Notes: generated from the sequence alone by a model not told the origin. Positions 17,733 through 27,595 are shown, counted from the first letter of the stretch. The stretch: DNA of 48,833 nt from an uncultured Verrucomicrobiota bacterium (GCA_946186275.1 CAMHMO010000009.1:1-48833); one strand, 5' to 3'. Program-made: numbers and translations.

Positions 17733-18227
17733 ATGAAAATCGAAAAAGAATTAGAACAAATTTTAAACGAACAAATTACGCACGAATTCGAAGCGGCGTA
17801 TACCTATTTGGGGCTTTCGACGGCTTTGAATGATGCGGGTTTCCCAGGGTTCTCGCACTGGATGCGCAAGCAGTATGAAGAGGAAGTAACACATGCAATG
17901 AAGATTATCGATTACATTCAGGAGCGCGGAGGAAGCGTAAAGTTTGAAAGTTTCGAATGTCCGAATTTCACACTCAAATGCCCCTGTGAGGCTTTCAAGG
18001 CGGCGTACGATCATGAAATTAAAAACACAAAATACATTCATGCGGCGTATGCGCTTGCATTGAAGATGAACGATTATCCGACGCAAACCTTCCTGCAATG
18101 GTTCATCAATGAACAGGTAGAAGAGGAAGCGAATTGCCAAAATTACCTGCAACAGATTGAGCGCGCCGCTTCGAAGCAATGTTTATGCTCGATGATGGCG
18201 TTGGATCATCAGGCGGGGAAGCGGTGA
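17733..18227 (+). CDS. ftn: Non-haem ferritin
   Basis: This 24-subunit iron-storage protein oxidises Fe(II) and stores ferric mineral. The 164 residues match FtnA. The predicted ferroxidase ligands are present: Glu18 (ITHEFEAAY), Glu51 and His54 (EEEVTH), Glu95 (HEIKN), Glu127 and Gln128 (NEQVEEE). The haem-binding Met of bacterioferritin is not evident. The C-terminus is cysteine-containing (KQCLCSMM), which is unusual. A TTGACT about 30 bases before the start may be part of its promoter; no Fur box is evident. Confidence 0.93.
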   Translation: MKIEKELEQILNEQITHEFEAAYTYLGLSTALNDAGFPGFSHWMRKQYEEEVTHAMKIIDYIQERGGSVKFESFECPNFTLKCPCEAFKAAYDHEIKNTKYIHAAYALALKMNDYPTQTFLQWFINEQVEEEANCQNYLQQIERAASKQCLCSMMALDHQAGKR

Positions 18228-18497
18228 GGAACGGCTTGGAAACACCAAATAGTCGATTATCTGCCCAGAAGACTGCGGTTGTTGATTTTTGCTATCGGCG
18301 GGATGGCGCGTCGCTGAGGGAGTATGGTTAAAATCCACACAGAGGCGTACGGGTGGTGGGGTTTGTTTCTTTTCAAAGGTTGTTGTCGGTATCTTCCAGC
18401 GACCTTTGGAATACCTTCCAAACCGTCGGAAGAAAGGCAGGCGAGGCGGTTCGAACGCGCGGTCGTGAGCTGTCCATCCTGGTATTTGTTGCCATAT

Positions 18498-19551
18498 TTA
18501 TATAAATCGTATCTGAAAATTAAGCTTCATAAAGAATTTCCTGTTTTCACGATATATGTATCCGAAATCATGCCGTGAAGAACTCGGGGTATCGAAACGG
18601 GTGTTTTGAAACAGATATTCCCGAAATTCATTGCGGTTGTATAAATGATAACAGAGTACGTCGCCGTCTTCTTTCACAATAATGTAGCCACCCGTGGTTT
18701 GTTCGCGTCCATCCCAAACGGAGGACGCCGTCATACCGAGCGCAACCGCCGTTAGGAAATGTTTCATTTTGTATTCGTAGGGGCGTTGTAATTGTATATT
18801 GAAACCGCAGAGATTTTTTTCGTTTATTCTCCCCGTCAATTCGCGAACGGTTTTGCCGTTACCGAGGTAATACTCCAAAACGTATTCGGACAAAATCCGC
18901 GAAAACAGGCTGTCGATGAGACACAGGTTTGCTTCAAATGTTTCGCTCTCCGTTTTAGACAAAACACAAACGTGCGCCCTGTGTATGGATTAACCTTACA
19001 CGCTCTTTTACAGTTAAAATTTCCGTTTCCTCGGGTATGACTCCGTCAATTTCATAAATAAAATTGGTACATTTTCCCGCATTAAACAACGTGGAAGATT
19101 TGCCCAATCGTGATTTGATGCTGAATTTAAACGTTCCGTTTTTTTGAATTTTCTCATCGTGCAAAACAAGCGTGATGTCGCTTTTATCCCTCGAATCGGC
19201 TTTGATTTTAAAACATCCGATCGTGCGCATGAAGGCTTCGATATCCGGAACGGGGAAGGTTCCGACATTGGATTTTTGGATGATTGAAAGCAGTTTTTCG
19301 GCTTTCGTCGCGAATTCGTTTGCGAACAAGCGAAGCAAAACACGACCGCTCGTATCAACAATTTTAATAAAAATATCTTCCTTTATATAATGCCTGATTT
19401 CATTATGTTCCGTGCGCAAAATTTCAAGCAACGGATAATACAAGTCTTCTTTTTTGCGAAGTTTCTCATCGGCGGCATATAAAACACCGTCGCCCAAAAG
19501 TTTCAAAAAAACGTAAAACTCGCTCCACTCGCCTTTGTTTCCCGTTAGCAT
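18498..19551 (-). pseudogene. HpaII-family restriction endonuclease, frameshifted
   Basis: The reading frame opens at ATG 19551 with LTGNKGEWSEFYVFLKLLGD, the start of HpaII-type enzymes that cut CCGG. It runs about 198 residues to a stop at 18955. The protein continues at once in the next frame (from TETFEANLCLIDSLF-like sequence through WDGREQTTGGYIIVK, to KLNFQIRF at the C-terminus). Deleting one T from the minus-strand T4 run (plus-strand 18961-18964) joins the halves into a 350-residue protein, about the length of R.HpaII. The start overlaps the methylase stop by seven bases, so this is the third gene of vsr-methylase-nuclease. As written, the enzyme should be truncated and inactive. Confidence 0.85.
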
Positions 19552-20597
19552 AAAATTTTCTCGATCAACTTTTCGGCGGTCGCCCGAACGGCGGGAATTG
19601 CAACGGAATTCCCGAACTGCCTGTAAGCACTCGCATCGGAGACGACGATTTTGAATGTATCGGGAAAGCCCTGCAATCGCGCCCATTCCCGCGGCGTCAT
19701 ACGACGAATACCCTCTCGGTTCACTTCGCCCTTGATATGCGTGACGGGTGTGAAATTTTCCAGTCGCTCATCAATGATGAGATTTCGCTCGCGTCCCATT
19801 CCGCCCGTTACAATCGCATTCGCAATGTCATTACAACTTTTAATTTCGTACCCGAAACCGTTACCTTTGTTTTGATTTTTCAGTTTATGCCGTTCGAGGC
19901 ACTGCAAATACGTTGTCGACAAATAGTATTTTGCCGACACGGTGCGTTCTTCAAGAATATCTCTTATGGTTTTTGACGTATTCGTCGGCTTCGGATAAGA
20001 AAAATCACCTTCTTTCACACCAAGGTCTTTTCTGAAACCGACAATAAAAACACGCTCACGGTTTTGCGGAACGCCAAAATCTTTCGCATTCACAATTTGC
20101 GGTTCGGGAACAACGTAACCCAGATCGTTACGCAAAACATTCAATATGACGGCAATCGTTTTCCCGCGATCGTGGTTCAGTAAGCCTTTGACATTTTCCA
20201 AAAAGAAGGCTTTTGGTCGCTTGGCTTTGAGAATTCTCGCCGCATCGAAAAACAAGGTTCCGCGCGTATCGTTGAAACCACCGCGTTTTCCCGCAATCGA
20301 AAACGCCTGGCACGGGAAACCGCCGACCAAAATATCATGATCGGGAACGGCATCCGCATCGATTTTGGTAATGTCGCCCGCCGGAACATCGCCGAAATTT
20401 GCAACATACGTTTTGCGCGCCCGTTCGTCGATTTCGCAACCGAACACACACTTCCCACCCAACGATTGAAACGCCAACCGCATGCCGCCGATGCCGGCGA
20501 ATAAATCGATAAACGTAAAACGCGCGTTTTGCGGCGGCGGAAACGGAATGTCGTCGGACGAGATCGCCGTTTGTGCGATAGATGAGAACTTTTTCAC
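19545..20597 (-). CDS. dcm: DNA cytosine-C5 methyltransferase (HpaII-like)
   Basis: This modification enzyme is predicted to methylate the internal cytosine of CCGG, inferred from the adjoining HpaII-type nuclease. The 350 residues hold motif I FIDLFAGIGGMRLAF, the catalytic motif IV GGFPCQAFSIAGKR, motif VI FFLENVKGL, motif VIII PQNRERVFIVGF, the target recognition region at about 200-285, and motif X RQFGNSVAIPAV. The GTG start overlaps the vsr stop (GTGA). It is intact while its nuclease is not, so CCGG should still be methylated. Confidence 0.92.
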   Translation of the reverse strand: MKKFSSIAQTAISSDDIPFPPPQNARFTFIDLFAGIGGMRLAFQSLGGKCVFGCEIDERARKTYVANFGDVPAGDITKIDADAVPDHDILVGGFPCQAFSIAGKRGGFNDTRGTLFFDAARILKAKRPKAFFLENVKGLLNHDRGKTIAVILNVLRNDLGYVVPEPQIVNAKDFGVPQNRERVFIVGFRKDLGVKEGDFSYPKPTNTSKTIRDILEERTVSAKYYLSTTYLQCLERHKLKNQNKGNGFGYEIKSCNDIANAIVTGGMGRERNLIIDERLENFTPVTHIKGEVNREGIRRMTPREWARLQGFPDTFKIVVSDASAYRQFGNSVAIPAVRATAEKLIEKILC

Positions 20598-21049
20598 GTG
20601 CGAAGCCCGTCTCTGTACGTGCGATTTAGATAATTTTTGTTCTTTTCAATCGCTTTTTCAACTTCATTCACGCATGCCGCCAAACGGCGTTGAATATCTT
20701 TGCCCCAAAATCGCAACACTGTCCAACCTTGTTTTTGTAAAATTTCATTCACCGCCGCATCGCGCTTCATATTGCCTTCGATTTTTTTAATCCAAAACGC
20801 TCGGTTGGATTTGATATCTTCCTTTCGAACATCCCAATTATAGCCGTGCCAAAATTCGCTGTCGCAAAAAACGGCAATTTTATATTTCGACAAAACTACA
20901 TCAGGCTTCCCTTCGAGACGACGGTCGTTTTTTCGGTACCGATAGCCGCGCTTCCAAAGTTCCGAACGCAACAAACGCTCAATTTCGCTGTCTTTGCACT
21001 TAACCGCCCGCATGTTTTTGCGACGTTGCTCCTCGGTCAGTTTGTCCAT
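20594..21049 (-). CDS. vsr: Vsr, very-short-patch mismatch endonuclease
   Basis: Vsr nicks next to T:G mismatches made when 5-methylcytosine deaminates, allowing repair to C:G. It carries the family features TEEQRRKNMRAVKCKDSEIE, a GKPDVVLSKYKIAVFCDSEFWHG core with the catalytic Asp and a zinc-coordinating pattern, and WTVLRFWGKDI. ATG 21049 matches family starts; an upstream in-frame start at 21067 adds six residues. The coupling to a cytosine methylase by a 4-base overlap is the expected arrangement, and vsr genes accompany HpaII-type systems elsewhere. Confidence 0.93.
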   Translation of the reverse strand: MDKLTEEQRRKNMRAVKCKDSEIERLLRSELWKRGYRYRKNDRRLEGKPDVVLSKYKIAVFCDSEFWHGYNWDVRKEDIKSNRAFWIKKIEGNMKRDAAVNEILQKQGWTVLRFWGKDIQRRLAACVNEVEKAIEKNKNYLNRTYRDGLRT

Positions 21050-21143
21050 AAAAACAACCGCCCCCATTCAACGAAATCCCACAAGGAGCTTCAAGCCCCG
21101 AGAAGTCGTTCGAATGGGAAGGAAGAACTTATATGGATTGGCA

Positions 21144-21851
21144 TCACAATTTCATTTCCCATGCCATCTCCCAAAAAGCCGTTTCGTAGCGCGAACAAGT
21201 GACGAAGATTTCTTCACACCGAAGAAGTTGTTTTTTGGAAAGCTCGCCTGTAACCGCCTCGAAGCATTCGACAAGCCGCTGATTGTTCTTTTGATACGCC
21301 TCGCTTGCGTAACCGCTGACCCATTCGCCGTAAAAAGGATGTAAGCTCGCCTGCGGATGTTCGGAAACAATGGCTTTTGCAATATATTCGTAACTGAGTG
21401 CACATGACAAAACGGATGCCAAAATTTCCGCAATGCCGCCTTCGTACGCAACGCGCAACATGTAAGACGTATAGGAGCGGTTATCCAAAGAGGGCGTTGT
21501 GTCGGCAATTTCTTTCTCGGTGATACCGAACCGTCGCATATAAGCCCGATGGATGTTCATTTCGGACGTAAAAATCTGATGAATGATGTCCGAAAGAAAA
21601 CGTATGATTTCCGCGTCGTTCGATTTTGCAATTCCTACGGCAAAAACTTTCGCATACTCAATGAGGTACAAATAGTCCTGTTTGAGATAAAAACGAAATT
21701 TTTCCTTATCCAAGCTGCCATCGCCAACTCCGCGAACAAACGGATGTTCGAGGTAACCGCTCCAGATGTCGCGTACCCTTTCAAGCAAACGTCGGGTCGT
21801 TTTTGTCTCCGATGAAAGCCATGACAAGTGTTTTTCGATGGATACTTCCAT
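21144..21851 (-). CDS. tenA: TenA-family thiaminase II / aminopyrimidine hydrolase
   Basis: TenA salvages the pyrimidine moiety from degraded thiamin. The 235-residue all-helical protein shows IWSGYLEHPFVRGVGDGSL, YLKQDYLYLIEYAKVFA, the catalytic cysteine in VLSCALSYEYIA, and YETAFWEMAW with the C-terminal catalytic glutamate. The start is 11 bases after murA, so they are likely one transcript. No thiamin riboswitch or other thi gene is present. Salvage without synthesis genes nearby would fit a host-associated life, but that is inference. Confidence 0.9.
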   Translation of the reverse strand: MEVSIEKHLSWLSSETKTTRRLLERVRDIWSGYLEHPFVRGVGDGSLDKEKFRFYLKQDYLYLIEYAKVFAVGIAKSNDAEIIRFLSDIIHQIFTSEMNIHRAYMRRFGITEKEIADTTPSLDNRSYTSYMLRVAYEGGIAEILASVLSCALSYEYIAKAIVSEHPQASLHPFYGEWVSGYASEAYQKNNQRLVECFEAVTGELSKKQLLRCEEIFVTCSRYETAFWEMAWEMKL

Positions 21852-21862
21852 GTAATTAAACT

Positions 21863-23146
21863 CTAAACGGCATCCGCATCTTCCGTACGTTCCACGTCAG
21901 CACCCAAATCGCGCAGTTTTTGATCCAAATTTTCGTAACCGCGATCTACGTGATAAACGCGATGAATACGAGTTTCGCCTTTGGCAACCAGCCCTGCCAG
22001 ATACAATGCGGCTCCGGCACGCAGATCCGACGTCATCACATCTGCACCGGACAACGGAGAACCGCCCTGTAAAATCGCCGTACTGCCTTCCAGCGTAACA
22101 TGCGCTCCCAACCGTTGCAATTCGGCAAGGTGCATAAAGCGTTGCGGATAAATGCGCTCCGTTATCAGACTCAGTCCCCGGATACAAATCCCCAATACGC
22201 ATAATTGAGCCTGTAAATCCGTCGGAAATCCCGGGAACGGCAGTGTGGTGACTTCAAACGGTTTTAAACGCTCCAAACACGGAAGTACTTCGAGCGTTTG
22301 ATTTACCTCATCAACGCGAACGTCCGCGCCGATGCGTTCCAATACATGCAAAAGAGCACTTAAATGTTGCGGTTGCGCGCCGAAAACCCGCACCCGACCG
22401 CGCGTGACCAAACCAGCCAATATAAAGGTTCCTGCTTCGATACGGTCGCCGATGACCGTGTAATCAAAGCCGTGCAGGCGATCCGTACCGACGATTTTCA
22501 GCGTCGGACCGCCGATACCGTCAATCGAAGCCCCCATTTGTTGCAACAGACGGCACAAATCGACAATTTCCGGTTCGCACGCCGCACTTTCGATAACGGT
22601 AACACCTGGCGTCAAAACCGCCGCCGTCAGGATGTTTGCCGTTCCCGTTACGGTACTTCCGAAACGACCGCCGAGAAAAACCGTATCACCCTTCGGTTGT
22701 TTCGCCGAAACGTGTACAACACCTGCTTCGAGCGAAACCGCGTATCCGAGCTTTTGTAAACCGTACAGGTGTAAATCGATCGGACGATTTCCGATCACGC
22801 AACCACCGGGCAACGGCACGGAAGCCTTATGTAACCGCCCGACAAGTGCTCCGAGAACGCAAACGGAAGCGCGCATTTTTCGCACCAATTCGTACGGTGC
22901 TTCGTGGGTGATAGATTTCGCCTGTAATCGCCACACGTGCGGTTCAAGGGCTTCAACTTCAACGCCAAGCGTTTGAAGCAGGCGAATAAAAGCAGAAACA
23001 TCGCGCAGTTGCGGAACATTGCGCAAAATACAGACCTCATCAGTCAGCAAAGCCGCCGCCATCATTGCCATACAGGCATTTTTGGCACCGCTGACCCGTA
23101 CGGTTCCGTTCAACGGAATACCGCCGCGAATACATACTTTATCCAT
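21863..23146 (-). CDS. murA: MurA, UDP-GlcNAc enolpyruvyl transferase
   Basis: MurA performs the first committed step of peptidoglycan synthesis, adding enolpyruvate from PEP to UDP-GlcNAc. The 427 residues carry the catalytic lysine in VSGAKNACMA and the mobile loop PLPGGCVIGNRPIDLH with the active-site cysteine (the fosfomycin target). FPTDLQAQ and RMTD-like substrate contacts (DLRAGAALYLAGL) follow. ATG 23146 gives the normal N-terminus. Confidence 0.97.
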   Translation of the reverse strand: MDKVCIRGGIPLNGTVRVSGAKNACMAMMAAALLTDEVCILRNVPQLRDVSAFIRLLQTLGVEVEALEPHVWRLQAKSITHEAPYELVRKMRASVCVLGALVGRLHKASVPLPGGCVIGNRPIDLHLYGLQKLGYAVSLEAGVVHVSAKQPKGDTVFLGGRFGSTVTGTANILTAAVLTPGVTVIESAACEPEIVDLCRLLQQMGASIDGIGGPTLKIVGTDRLHGFDYTVIGDRIEAGTFILAGLVTRGRVRVFGAQPQHLSALLHVLERIGADVRVDEVNQTLEVLPCLERLKPFEVTTLPFPGFPTDLQAQLCVLGICIRGLSLITERIYPQRFMHLAELQRLGAHVTLEGSTAILQGGSPLSGADVMTSDLRAGAALYLAGLVAKGETRIHRVYHVDRGYENLDQKLRDLGADVERTEDADAV

Positions 23147-23331
23147 AATTATCCATAAAGTGCCCTACCCTACCGATTTGGAAACGGAATCAATCTGCGC
23201 ACCCTTTTGTGATGTACTCCTAAATAAAAACGTTTGCACTCCTTTGGCATTTACAACCGCAAAAACCCCTTCCGATAGCTTTATTATCATGCTTCGACAT
23301 CACCGTGAAGGGATATTCGATTAAATTCCGA

Positions 23332-23976
23332 CTATTCGCCACGATTTCGCGGAGGACGATTGCCGGAACGACGACGCGGGCGATGATAACCGCCGGGACG
23401 GTTCGCGCCGCGGTCGAAATGTTTTTGTTCGCCGCGTTGCCCACAACCGCAGGAAGCTTCTTCGGACGGTTTCGAACCGCTCCCGAACAGTTTTCCGAAC
23501 AACCGCTTCGCCTTCTTTAAAAGCGAATGACACAGGCAGGCGGCTTCTTCCTTCCCGCTGTGGCAACCGCAGGATTTTTCACGCCGCATGTCACCGCCGT
23601 CGAAATTTTCCCGACGATTACGACCACCAAAATGCTCTCCGTTACCGTGCCGTTCATCTCGCTCCCGAGGATGTCGATTGCGATTCTCACTGCGCCCGAA
23701 CGTCTCTTTCGGATAATTCAAACGCTCCGCCGTCGGTATTTCAACCGTTTTCAGCTCCTTCGGTTGCGGTGTCGTATCTTCGCGAATAGTCGCCACGGTG
23801 CCCGCACTCGGTTTGCGCTTCCAACGCTGCCGCAAATGCGACGGCTTCGGTTGGTTATTAAAGGACTGTTCTTCGGTCACTTCCTTCGTTGCCGTTTCCG
23901 ATGTTTCGATATTACTGCTCATGTTGCCCGCTTCGCCGTTCACGGACGCAGGCACTTCATTCTTTTCTTCTGTCAT
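23332..23976 (-). CDS. Unrecognised Arg/Gly-rich, Cys-containing disordered protein
   Basis: The frame from ATG 23976 encodes 214 residues. An in-frame TTG at 24060 would add 28. Residues 1-60 are acidic and S/T-rich, the middle is rich in R, N, E and G, and the C-terminus ends in RG/RP repeats (RPGGYHRPRRRSGNRPPRNRGE). Two cysteine clusters lie around residues 135-190 (CGCHSGKEEAACLCH and CGCG). There is no signal peptide or membrane segment. RG-rich tails often bind RNA, but no domain is recognisable. It lies between the RNxxxH gene and murA on the same strand. Confidence 0.6.
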   Translation of the reverse strand: MTEEKNEVPASVNGEAGNMSSNIETSETATKEVTEEQSFNNQPKPSHLRQRWKRKPSAGTVATIREDTTPQPKELKTVEIPTAERLNYPKETFGRSENRNRHPRERDERHGNGEHFGGRNRRENFDGGDMRREKSCGCHSGKEEAACLCHSLLKKAKRLFGKLFGSGSKPSEEASCGCGQRGEQKHFDRGANRPGGYHRPRRRSGNRPPRNRGE

Positions 23977-24100
23977 AGTAATGAGATTGATTTCTCTGTT
24001 CTCACAAAAACTCAACAAACCACTCTTCCTGAGGGTAGATGTTTTTCCCAAAAAATGCAACGAATTTTCGCGGTTTCAAACGTTTATACGGCATGGAACC

Positions 24101-26231
24101 CTATGCATCCGCTTTTTTTTCAAAAAACTCCGTTAAGCCTGCTTCTTGCAGTAATAATTGATGCAAAATTTCCAAACAACCGTTCGTCAAAGCGGTCAAT
24201 GCTTTAAAATTTACCTCGGCATCTCTGTAATCCGTGAACTGCTCGCAGAGCAAAGAGCCTGTATTCGGATCAAAAGATTTTTTTAAGTTCGAAATCAATT
24301 CGCCAAGGCTCTGCCGTTCCACGAACGACTTTTTCGAACCTCTGAAAACCTCATCCATAATGTACGCAAAAATCGGTTGTGACGCACTCAATTTTCCGCA
24401 TCCATCCTCCTCGAAACCTTCTTTAATCTCTTCCCTGCGTTGCAATTTGGTCAAAACCTCGCACAAGCATTTTAAAGTATCTTCTGTCGGAACGATATTG
24501 GTACTCCGACTTCCGGAAATTTCATCGCAAGGCGTTTTTCGAACCGCCTCTTCAGATGAATACAACAGTATGCTTTTTATACCGCTCAAGGCTTTCGATA
24601 TTTCCTTAGCTGTTTCCTCATAAGCCAAACACTTTTGCAAATATTCTAAAATGACTTTTCCGTAATCTTCCCGTGTACGATTAGGCTCTGAGAAAAGATT
24701 TTGGCTTAGTTTAGTCACGCCTTTGTTTTCTCTCGCATTTTTGCTCTCCAAGAACACACAGTGCAAAATCACGGAAAAATATATCGAAAGCCAATTTATT
24801 ACCTCCGGAAAATTTTCCAACGATCCATATCCTGCTGTTGTGAAAAATTTTGCAATCCCTTCGGTAAAGGGTGTTTTTTTCTTTCCATCGCAGAAAGGGT
24901 GCACGAAGTAATTCCTAAAAGCCATTACGATCCTGACAAACTCTTCTTTTTGATGTTCGGGCGTGTCGCCGAAGCTATAGGAATATAATTTCCAGGAGGT
25001 GCCGTCCTGAGATATTCGGAAATCCAGGATACGATCGCCGATGTCACGGATGATATCGCCCCACTCTTTCTTATGAACAGGTTCCACGGCGTTTCCCAGA
25101 TCATCCGTCGTATTTTTACCTTCAGTGGAAATATTTCCGTATATTTCCAACAATTGGCATCTCTTAAAAAATGTCTCAAAAATGTTCCTTTTCTCTTCAG
25201 AGGATATGTTGTTCGTCTTAGGTTCGGGAAGCACTTTCGGGCTATCCCGAAAAAAACGATCGATAATCGTTCCGTAACACTCGTACTTGGAAAGCCACTG
25301 TGTCAATTTTTTCCTAAATTCGCCGGATATTGCGCTGTATGGAATACCTACATAACAAAAATCGCCCGGATTTTCTTTTTCCGAAGGATTATAATTCCAT
25401 CGACACTGTTGCTTATCACTTTCCCAAATACGATTCGCAACCGCTTTTTTGCCGAAACACAACGACAAAAAATGAGTGATTTTTCGGATTAAAGTTTCAA
25501 AAAATTCTTTGTCATGTTCAAGGGAACTTTTGATTCCGAAATAACATTTCCGATCATAAGAAAAGCAAAACGGCGAATAACGACTTTCAGTGTGTTTATC
25601 GTACAAAGCCAGGGTGAATTTCTCATTGAGATACTCAAAACCAAATTCCTCGGGAGAAGCGTCCTGTAGTTTCACGCAAAACAATCCTGCTCTCAGAAGC
25701 GCAAACCAACTTTTTTTTGTTATCTGTCTTATCTGTCGGCCATTTGTTTAAATCTTCCGATCGGTTGACAAAATCTTTCGAAACTTTTCCCCAATACTCC
25801 TCCCACATCTCTGAATACACCCATTCGGTTAAATTCTGAACTTCGAAAAATACCTCTTTCGTGAACCAACCCTCCTTATATTCGGAATATTTGATTTGGT
25901 ATCTGAAAAAACCCGGATTTTTATCTGGTACCCTTGCTATCTCAAAACCCGAAAGCGTTATTTCTTTCGTACATGATGTTTCCGGCTCGAACGTGCACAG
26001 TCTTATACGTAAATTTTTTCCTTTGTAACTTTTAAATCGTTCTGACTTATCATGAACGGATACTCTATCCAAAGGTCGGATTTCATCATCGGTTGCGTCT
26101 CGGCACTCGCGAACTCCGGTTGTTGCGCAAAAGTCTGTTAATACCTTTCCCTTCTTATCCCAGATTACCGTGGACGTGTACGAATGGTACGAGTCGCCAC
26201 CGTTAATTTCGATCGTATATAAAGCACCCAT
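24101..26231 (-). pseudogene. Unrecognised large protein with RNxxxH (HEPN-type) motif, frameshifted
   Basis: Two overlapping frames appear to be one gene. The first runs from ATG 26231 to a stop at 25635, and the second is open from before 25684 to 24101. Removing one base from an A8 run (25711-25718 on the plus strand, T8 there) joins them as TDNKK-SWFALLRAGLFCVK and gives 709 residues. The repaired protein has a beta-rich N-terminal third and a helical remainder. MAFRNYFVHPF contains R-N-x3-H (about residues 439-444), the form of the catalytic motif of HEPN ribonucleases. The ATG overlaps the last base of the prfA stop, so translation is coupled. No known family was recognised. Alternatively these are two genuine overlapping genes with a TTG start at 25684. 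Confidence 0.55.
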
Positions 26232-27322
26232 CACGTATTTACATTTTGCTTCAAAAATTCCGCAAGCCTCGCCTCCTCATCGGCTTTTTGCAACGCCGAA
26301 ATAAACGGCAACAAATCGCCGTCCAACACCTGCTCCAAATTGTACGCCGTCATATTGATGCGATGATCCGTCACACGGTTTTGCGGAAAATTATAGGTAC
26401 GAATGCGGTCGGAACGATCGCCGGAACCGATTTGCTGTTTTCGCTCGTTGGCGTATTTTTGCGCTTCTTCATCCTGTTTTTGTTTCAGCAGACGCGAACG
26501 CAACACCTGCATGGCTTTAGCGCGATTTTTCTGCTGAGAACGTTCGTCGGCACAATACACAATCATCCCCGTCGGTTTGTGCAACAGCTGAACCGCGGAA
26601 TCGGTCTTATTCACGTGTTGCCCCCCCGCACCGCTCGCGCGACAAATCGAAATCTCCAGCTCCTCGGGTTTAATTTCCACATCCACTTCCTGCGCCTCCG
26701 GCAACACCGCCACCGTTGCGGATGAGGTGTGAATGCGACCGTTGGCTTCAGTCACCGGAACGCGTTGCACCCGATGACCGCCGCTTTCGTATTTCAACAT
26801 TTTATAGACGTTTTCGCCGCGAATAAGAAAGATAATCTCCTTAAAGCCGCCCGTTTCGGACGGATGCCCCGAAAGCAATTCGACCGACCAACGTTGCTGT
26901 TCCGCCAATCGCATGTACATGCGGTACAAATCGCCGGCGAACAACGCCGCTTCTTCGCCCCCCGTACCGGCGCGAATTTCCAAAATCGTGTTGCGCGAAT
27001 CGCTCGGATCGGGCGGTATCATCGCCACCATCAAGTCGTGTTGCGCCGTTTCCGATTGTTTCGTCAAATTTTCCTTCTCCTGCCCCGCCAACGCCAACAA
27101 GTCCGCATCGCTCTCGGAAGCCAGCAACGCCTGCAGTTCTTTTTCCTGCTTTTGCAACTTTGTGACGGTCTCGTATAACTGAATAATTTTACTTAAATAC
27201 CGATGTTCCTGCGATAAATCGGACGCCAGCTTTTTGTTTTGGAACGTCTCCGAACGGCTTAATTGCGCATCAACCTCCGCCAAACGTTTTCGAACAGGTT
27301 CAATGTCGGGTATAAACGCCAT
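26231..27322 (-). CDS. prfA: Peptide chain release factor 1
   Basis: RF1 recognises UAA and UAG and triggers peptide release. The 363 residues hold the GGQ motif in RASGAGGQHVNKTDSAV. The tripeptide-type codon reader region is PVTEANGRIHTSSATVAV (PxT class, so RF1 rather than RF2). The C-terminal segment is RIRTYNFPQNRVTDHRINM. prmC (hemK), which methylates the GGQ glutamine and commonly follows prfA, is absent; the downstream position is taken by the RNxxxH gene. Confidence 0.97.
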   Translation of the reverse strand: MAFIPDIEPVRKRLAEVDAQLSRSETFQNKKLASDLSQEHRYLSKIIQLYETVTKLQKQEKELQALLASESDADLLALAGQEKENLTKQSETAQHDLMVAMIPPDPSDSRNTILEIRAGTGGEEAALFAGDLYRMYMRLAEQQRWSVELLSGHPSETGGFKEIIFLIRGENVYKMLKYESGGHRVQRVPVTEANGRIHTSSATVAVLPEAQEVDVEIKPEELEISICRASGAGGQHVNKTDSAVQLLHKPTGMIVYCADERSQQKNRAKAMQVLRSRLLKQKQDEEAQKYANERKQQIGSGDRSDRIRTYNFPQNRVTDHRINMTAYNLEQVLDGDLLPFISALQKADEEARLAEFLKQNVNT

Positions 27323-27519
27323 GTGTCTTCAATCGATAACCGAAAGTGCTCCGATTGTTATTCTTAAAGTTTTCGGGTTAAATTAAAAGGATAAAGGGAT
27401 GGAACCGCATACACCGCCTTCACACAATTCATATAAAACTCACAACGGGATTTTTCCACAGCACCACCACGGAAAAACAGCAAAGACACCCTAAAAACAT
27501 CCAACGGAAACGCGATCAC

Positions 27520-27595
27520 TGGTGGAGTTGATCGGGATCGAACCGACGACCTTATCATTGCGAACGATACGCTCTGCCAACTGAGCTACAACCCC
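27520..27595 (-). tRNA. tRNA-Ala (CGC)
   Basis: The reverse complement folds as a cloverleaf with acceptor GGGGTTG/CAACTCC, which includes the G3-U70 wobble pair that identifies alanine tRNA. The anticodon stem TATCG/TGATA encloses loop TTCGCAA (anticodon CGC). The T-arm is GTCGG-TTCGATC-CCGAT, and CCA is encoded. Confidence 0.95.

Noticed and set aside
18374-18408. Terminator from the 9-bp inverted repeat CAAAGGTTG/CGACCTTTG after ferritin
   Set aside because: The 17-base loop and lack of a U-run argue against termination; it was left unassigned.
21852-21862. Thiamin riboswitch before tenA
   Set aside because: Only 11 bases separate murA and tenA, which leaves no room for one, and no TPP motif was seen.
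24101-26231. Cas13-like effector because of the RNxxxH motif
   Set aside because: Only one R-x4-H motif of this form is visible, Cas13 needs two HEPN domains, and no CRISPR array or cas gene is present in the window.
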